A DNA stretch of 64,000 bases from Astrocystis sublimbata. Its lineage: Eukaryota; Ascomycota; Sordariomycetes; Xylariales; Xylariaceae. A model generated the notes under the pieces. The model was not told where the DNA came from, did not search any database, and saw nothing but the letters and a program-made list of their open reading frames with translations. Positions within the stretch are counted from its first letter, which is position 1; every line of letters starts with the position of its first letter. The stretch lies in NCBI GenBank assembly GCA_022453515.1, contig JAJNNY010000019.1:310001-374000 (forward strand). Direction: 5' to 3'. Shown one piece after another: positions 61,228-64,000 of the stretch. Both the position numbers and the translations under genes were made by a program.

Positions 61228-63221
61228 GATGATGCGATGATGTGATGATGCGGTGATGCGGTGATAATCGTGGTATAGAGGGATGGGTATAGCTTCAGGG
61301 TACGTTAGCAAGAAGCGATTAGGAATGTGTTGCAGCAAGAATACTGGGAGTCTACCTGAGAGGAGGAAGTTGAAGCTGATGAGGTATTAAGTAGAGGGAG
61401 GGGTTTACGAAGAAAGCCGTGGTGGTGGGAAAGGATAAGACAAGACGTAAGGACGTTCGGCCGGACAAATAGAGCTTGCGCAGGTGGTCCAATACGGACT
61501 ACTACAGGTGGGTAGAGTACTTCTCGTAGGGCCCGATGCAGGTACCCAGGACTGGCGAAACGGTGGGCGGCTGGTTTATCTACCGAGTACCGATACGAGG
61601 ACCAGGTAGCTTAGCTAAGTCGACAGGATCAAGCAGCTGGTGTAGCTTGAGCATCCCATCTCGCGACAGCCTTTTTTTGCGTGTTAGTCAGGCCAAGTTC
61701 GTCGTAGGAGGGGGAGGGGCATTCAAACAAGGAAGCGTAGCACCTGCGACTTGGTGCCTATGACCACATATTAGTGGCTCTAGTGGGCTTCCGGTGGGCT
61801 GCTGGTGGGCTGCCAAGAAGCTACAGGGCGCACTGCCCCGCGACAGCTACATGGAGCCTCTGCGGAAATGGGCGGCTGGCCATGTACTGAGGGGTTGTTA
61901 TTTCGCATGGCAATTATTGGTGCAATTCGTCGCAGCTCCGCTCCAACAAGCAGTTTTCCACTGTGCAGTGCAGCATCGTCATCGTACTTTGGTTATTCCC
62001 TGGGCCTCACCATCCTATGCGTTTCTGTTTGAATGAATCTCGATCCAACGGTGGGTTCCGATAAATCCCACGCCGTTGTAGTGCCGTACAGTCTACTCCA
62101 ATTTTCATTTACCGAGCACATATTCGTCGAGCACCCAATATCGAACACTCCACAACACAACAACTTTGACCCGCGTCAATCGATAATGTCTTGCCAACGT
62201 TTTGTATAAGATGCTCGATGCTCCTTCCAGCTTGTATCCCCTGCAAATTTCTACTGTACTCACCGTTCAACATCGGTATCAGGCGTGGCTGGTTGAGTCA
62301 GTTATAACGTAATGCTTTTGTTGGGAATGACTCGTCCTTTGGGATTCTCCATAGCTCCGGATTGCCAAAAGTGCACACCAAGAACTTGACTTCACCTGGG
62401 ACACGCCACGAGCATCGTCGCCGTCGCCGTTGCTTTCCGCTACTCACTGGACCAATCAACTGCGAAACCCGGGTAAGGTCGCCGGTCCTGGGTCCTTTCT
62501 CCCCCACACAGAGAGCTGCTACCGAGGCTCCATAGTCGGCCTGTACCCGAAGTCTTCCGGGAGTTCACGATCCTGGCTTGACTTGTTTGGGAAGGCTACT
62601 CGGCCTATTCAATCATCTCCTAGGTATGATTTGTTTGCGCTTGGCGACACATGTTAATAAGCTCGACAAGTGTTACATACTTGGCCTGCAGACAGCAGTT
62701 GTGACTCCGGTCACTTAATTGTACGGGTTTCTACGCATGCCGCTTCTCGAGTTATGTAGATCGAACACCACTTTAGAACGCCCTGCTTGGACAGTTGCAT
62801 GCTAACGTTGTCTACCCGATCACGATCGGATGGGCGTAGTGCTGACGCCGGGTTTTACATACGTTCCCTATAGTTGTTTTGCGGCGGCATCCGAAGGCCA
62901 ATAATAAAGCCATAGCGTAAAGTACGTAAGTCCCCTTACCAGTACAAATCAAGCATTATAGCGATGGTGGGGAATTGAGTGCGTTGATAGGTAACTATCT
63001 CGAATGTGGAGATCAAAGATTTCCAGGTTAGCTTCTCAAGACTCAAAACATAAGATGAGGCTGAGCGGTTCCTCTTTGATCGTGTGGTTTGGATATATTA
63101 GCTACTTCTTCGCCAACTCACTACCTACTTGTAGACAGCTTGATGCAGCGTCGTAGGGCGTGTGTATGCGATATTGCATTCTGGTCCAGTTCTCTCATCT
63201 CGATCCGATCTCTTTCACGTC
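61228..63221. other. 2 kb region between divergent genes, no gene seen
   Basis: Upstream of FBA1 and the PARG-like gene. GATGATGCG triplet-like words just upstream of the FBA1 ATG (61230-61262) are the only repeat. No gene or RNA was recognised. Confidence 0.5.
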
Positions 63222-64000
63222 ATGACCACTGCCGAAACAACAAGCTACCAGTATCTTCTTCCCAGCGCGGCATCTTTCAGGTGCATAGATCGATTCAGCA
63301 TCCTCGAAAATTCAGAGGAGCTTGAGGATTCGGATGGTCAGGTGCCTTTCTGGCCTGTGTTTACCACGCTGCTGAAAAGTTCCGTGAGGACATCTGCCGA
63401 GCTAGTCGAGTTTCTGGAGACAGTCGCCGTCACTCTCCGCGCCAGTTCCGGCCCAGCAGGGGATTATCAACTGCTGGAATCCTATATCAATACATCGCAG
63501 CCCTTGTTCTTCGATCAATATTGGCCGGTCATTGTCAGGCTTGCCCTCAAGCTTCCACAGCTTTTCCCCAACGGAAGCCTACAGGTCCTCTGTGCCAATG
63601 ACTCACCCTTTTTGCTGGAGCTAAGCAGAGAGCAAACAGCTTGCCTTGTTGTTCACCAATTTCTCTGTACCTTGCGTGCACCTATTTGGAGGGAGGATTT
63701 TTTCGACTTCAGCATTTGGTATGCATCGGAACAGCGTCACGAGCTAGCATGTCAGATTTACCTTACATGTCTATTCTCATACTTGGACACCTTCAAGGTG
63801 GCTTCAGAGCTAGCTCTAGAGGGCCACGGTATCAGTTATACACTGGTGACAGCGGATCCCGGCTTTGAGGCGTTTGGGTCATCACCAGTACATCTTTGTC
63901 CTATTGAAATAGTGATTGTAGACAACTACCAAACGTGCCCTGAGCAACTAGGCTTGCCGTCTGGTGCAACTGTCGTCGCTGCAAACCGTTATGTGGGCTT
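63222..64000 (+). CDS. poly(ADP-ribose) glycohydrolase-like protein, 5' part only
   Basis: PARG removes poly(ADP-ribose) from proteins in the DNA-damage response. ATG at 63222 (context TCATGACC) opens a frame that stays open for 259 codons to the window end. Recognisable PARG features are LSREQTACLVVHQFLCTL, WREDFFDFSIWYASEQ and YLTCLFSYLDTF, and the last residues ANRYVGF sit just before where the catalytic GG..(T)QEE loop of the family is expected, which lies outside. It is therefore a truncated view of an apparently intact gene. The frame reads through a possible GTGCAT donor without a stop, so no intron is needed. Confidence 0.82.
   Translation, partial: MTTAETTSYQYLLPSAASFRCIDRFSILENSEELEDSDGQVPFWPVFTTLLKSSVRTSAELVEFLETVAVTLRASSGPAGDYQLLESYINTSQPLFFDQYWPVIVRLALKLPQLFPNGSLQVLCANDSPFLLELSREQTACLVVHQFLCTLRAPIWREDFFDFSIWYASEQRHELACQIYLTCLFSYLDTFKVASELALEGHGISYTLVTADPGFEAFGSSPVHLCPIEIVIVDNYQTCPEQLGLPSGATVVAANRYVG

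Overview
The window is nuclear DNA of a filamentous ascomycete (Pezizomycotina). Genes carry short 40-140 nt introns with GTRNGT donors and CTAAC-type branch sites, intergenic gaps are several hundred to several thousand bases, and the proteins (Zn2Cys6 regulator with a fungal-specific domain, CpcA-type bZIP, Pex20, Whi2-like) are fungal. Genus cannot be decided from the sequence. I rebuilt 20 protein genes with reasonable support, one intron-containing tRNA-Thr, one partial gene at the right edge and a few weak candidates.

Region 1 (0-6 kb): a Gcn20-type ABC-F protein (+) faces a Gcn4/CPC1-type bZIP gene (-). Both act in general amino-acid control and they lie 1.7 kb apart, tail to tail. The bZIP gene has two short upstream ORFs and no clear in-frame ATG at the start of its long open frame. 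Region 2 (6-10.6 kb) has no convincing gene. Region 3 (10.6-22 kb): PEX20 (-) and SEC13 (+) are divergent, followed by a Whi2-like gene, a large fusion of a Hal3/PPC-decarboxylase-like flavoprotein with F-box-like and ankyrin-like repeats, and an unknown two-exon gene.

Region 4 (24.7-42.3 kb) is the most interesting. Four genes on the minus strand encode a dimethylglycine/sarcosine dehydrogenase-like flavoprotein with a GcvT-like folate part, a Zn2Cys6 regulator, a membrane-anchored Rieske oxygenase of the choline/glycine-betaine type, and a sarcosine-oxidase-family flavoprotein ending in the peroxisomal signal SKL. In order, the three enzymes could strip the methyl groups of glycine betaine one by one (betaine to dimethylglycine to sarcosine to glycine). 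CACGTGAT occurs upstream of each of the three enzyme genes, and two of them share the exact 12-mer CACGTGATCGGC. A tRNA-Thr and an L-fuconate dehydratase-like gene follow.

Region 5 (42.7-64 kb): an ankyrin protein, an unknown disordered protein, an Nse2/Mms21 SUMO ligase, a class I heme peroxidase ending in AKL (probable peroxisomal signal), a 91-residue unknown protein, a stretch rich in tandem repeats, a small secreted cysteine-containing protein, class II fructose-bisphosphate aldolase with five exons, and the first 259 codons of a poly(ADP-ribose) glycohydrolase-like gene cut by the window end. Several intergenic regions carry the palindrome ACCTAGGT. All intron positions are read by eye and would need RNA evidence.
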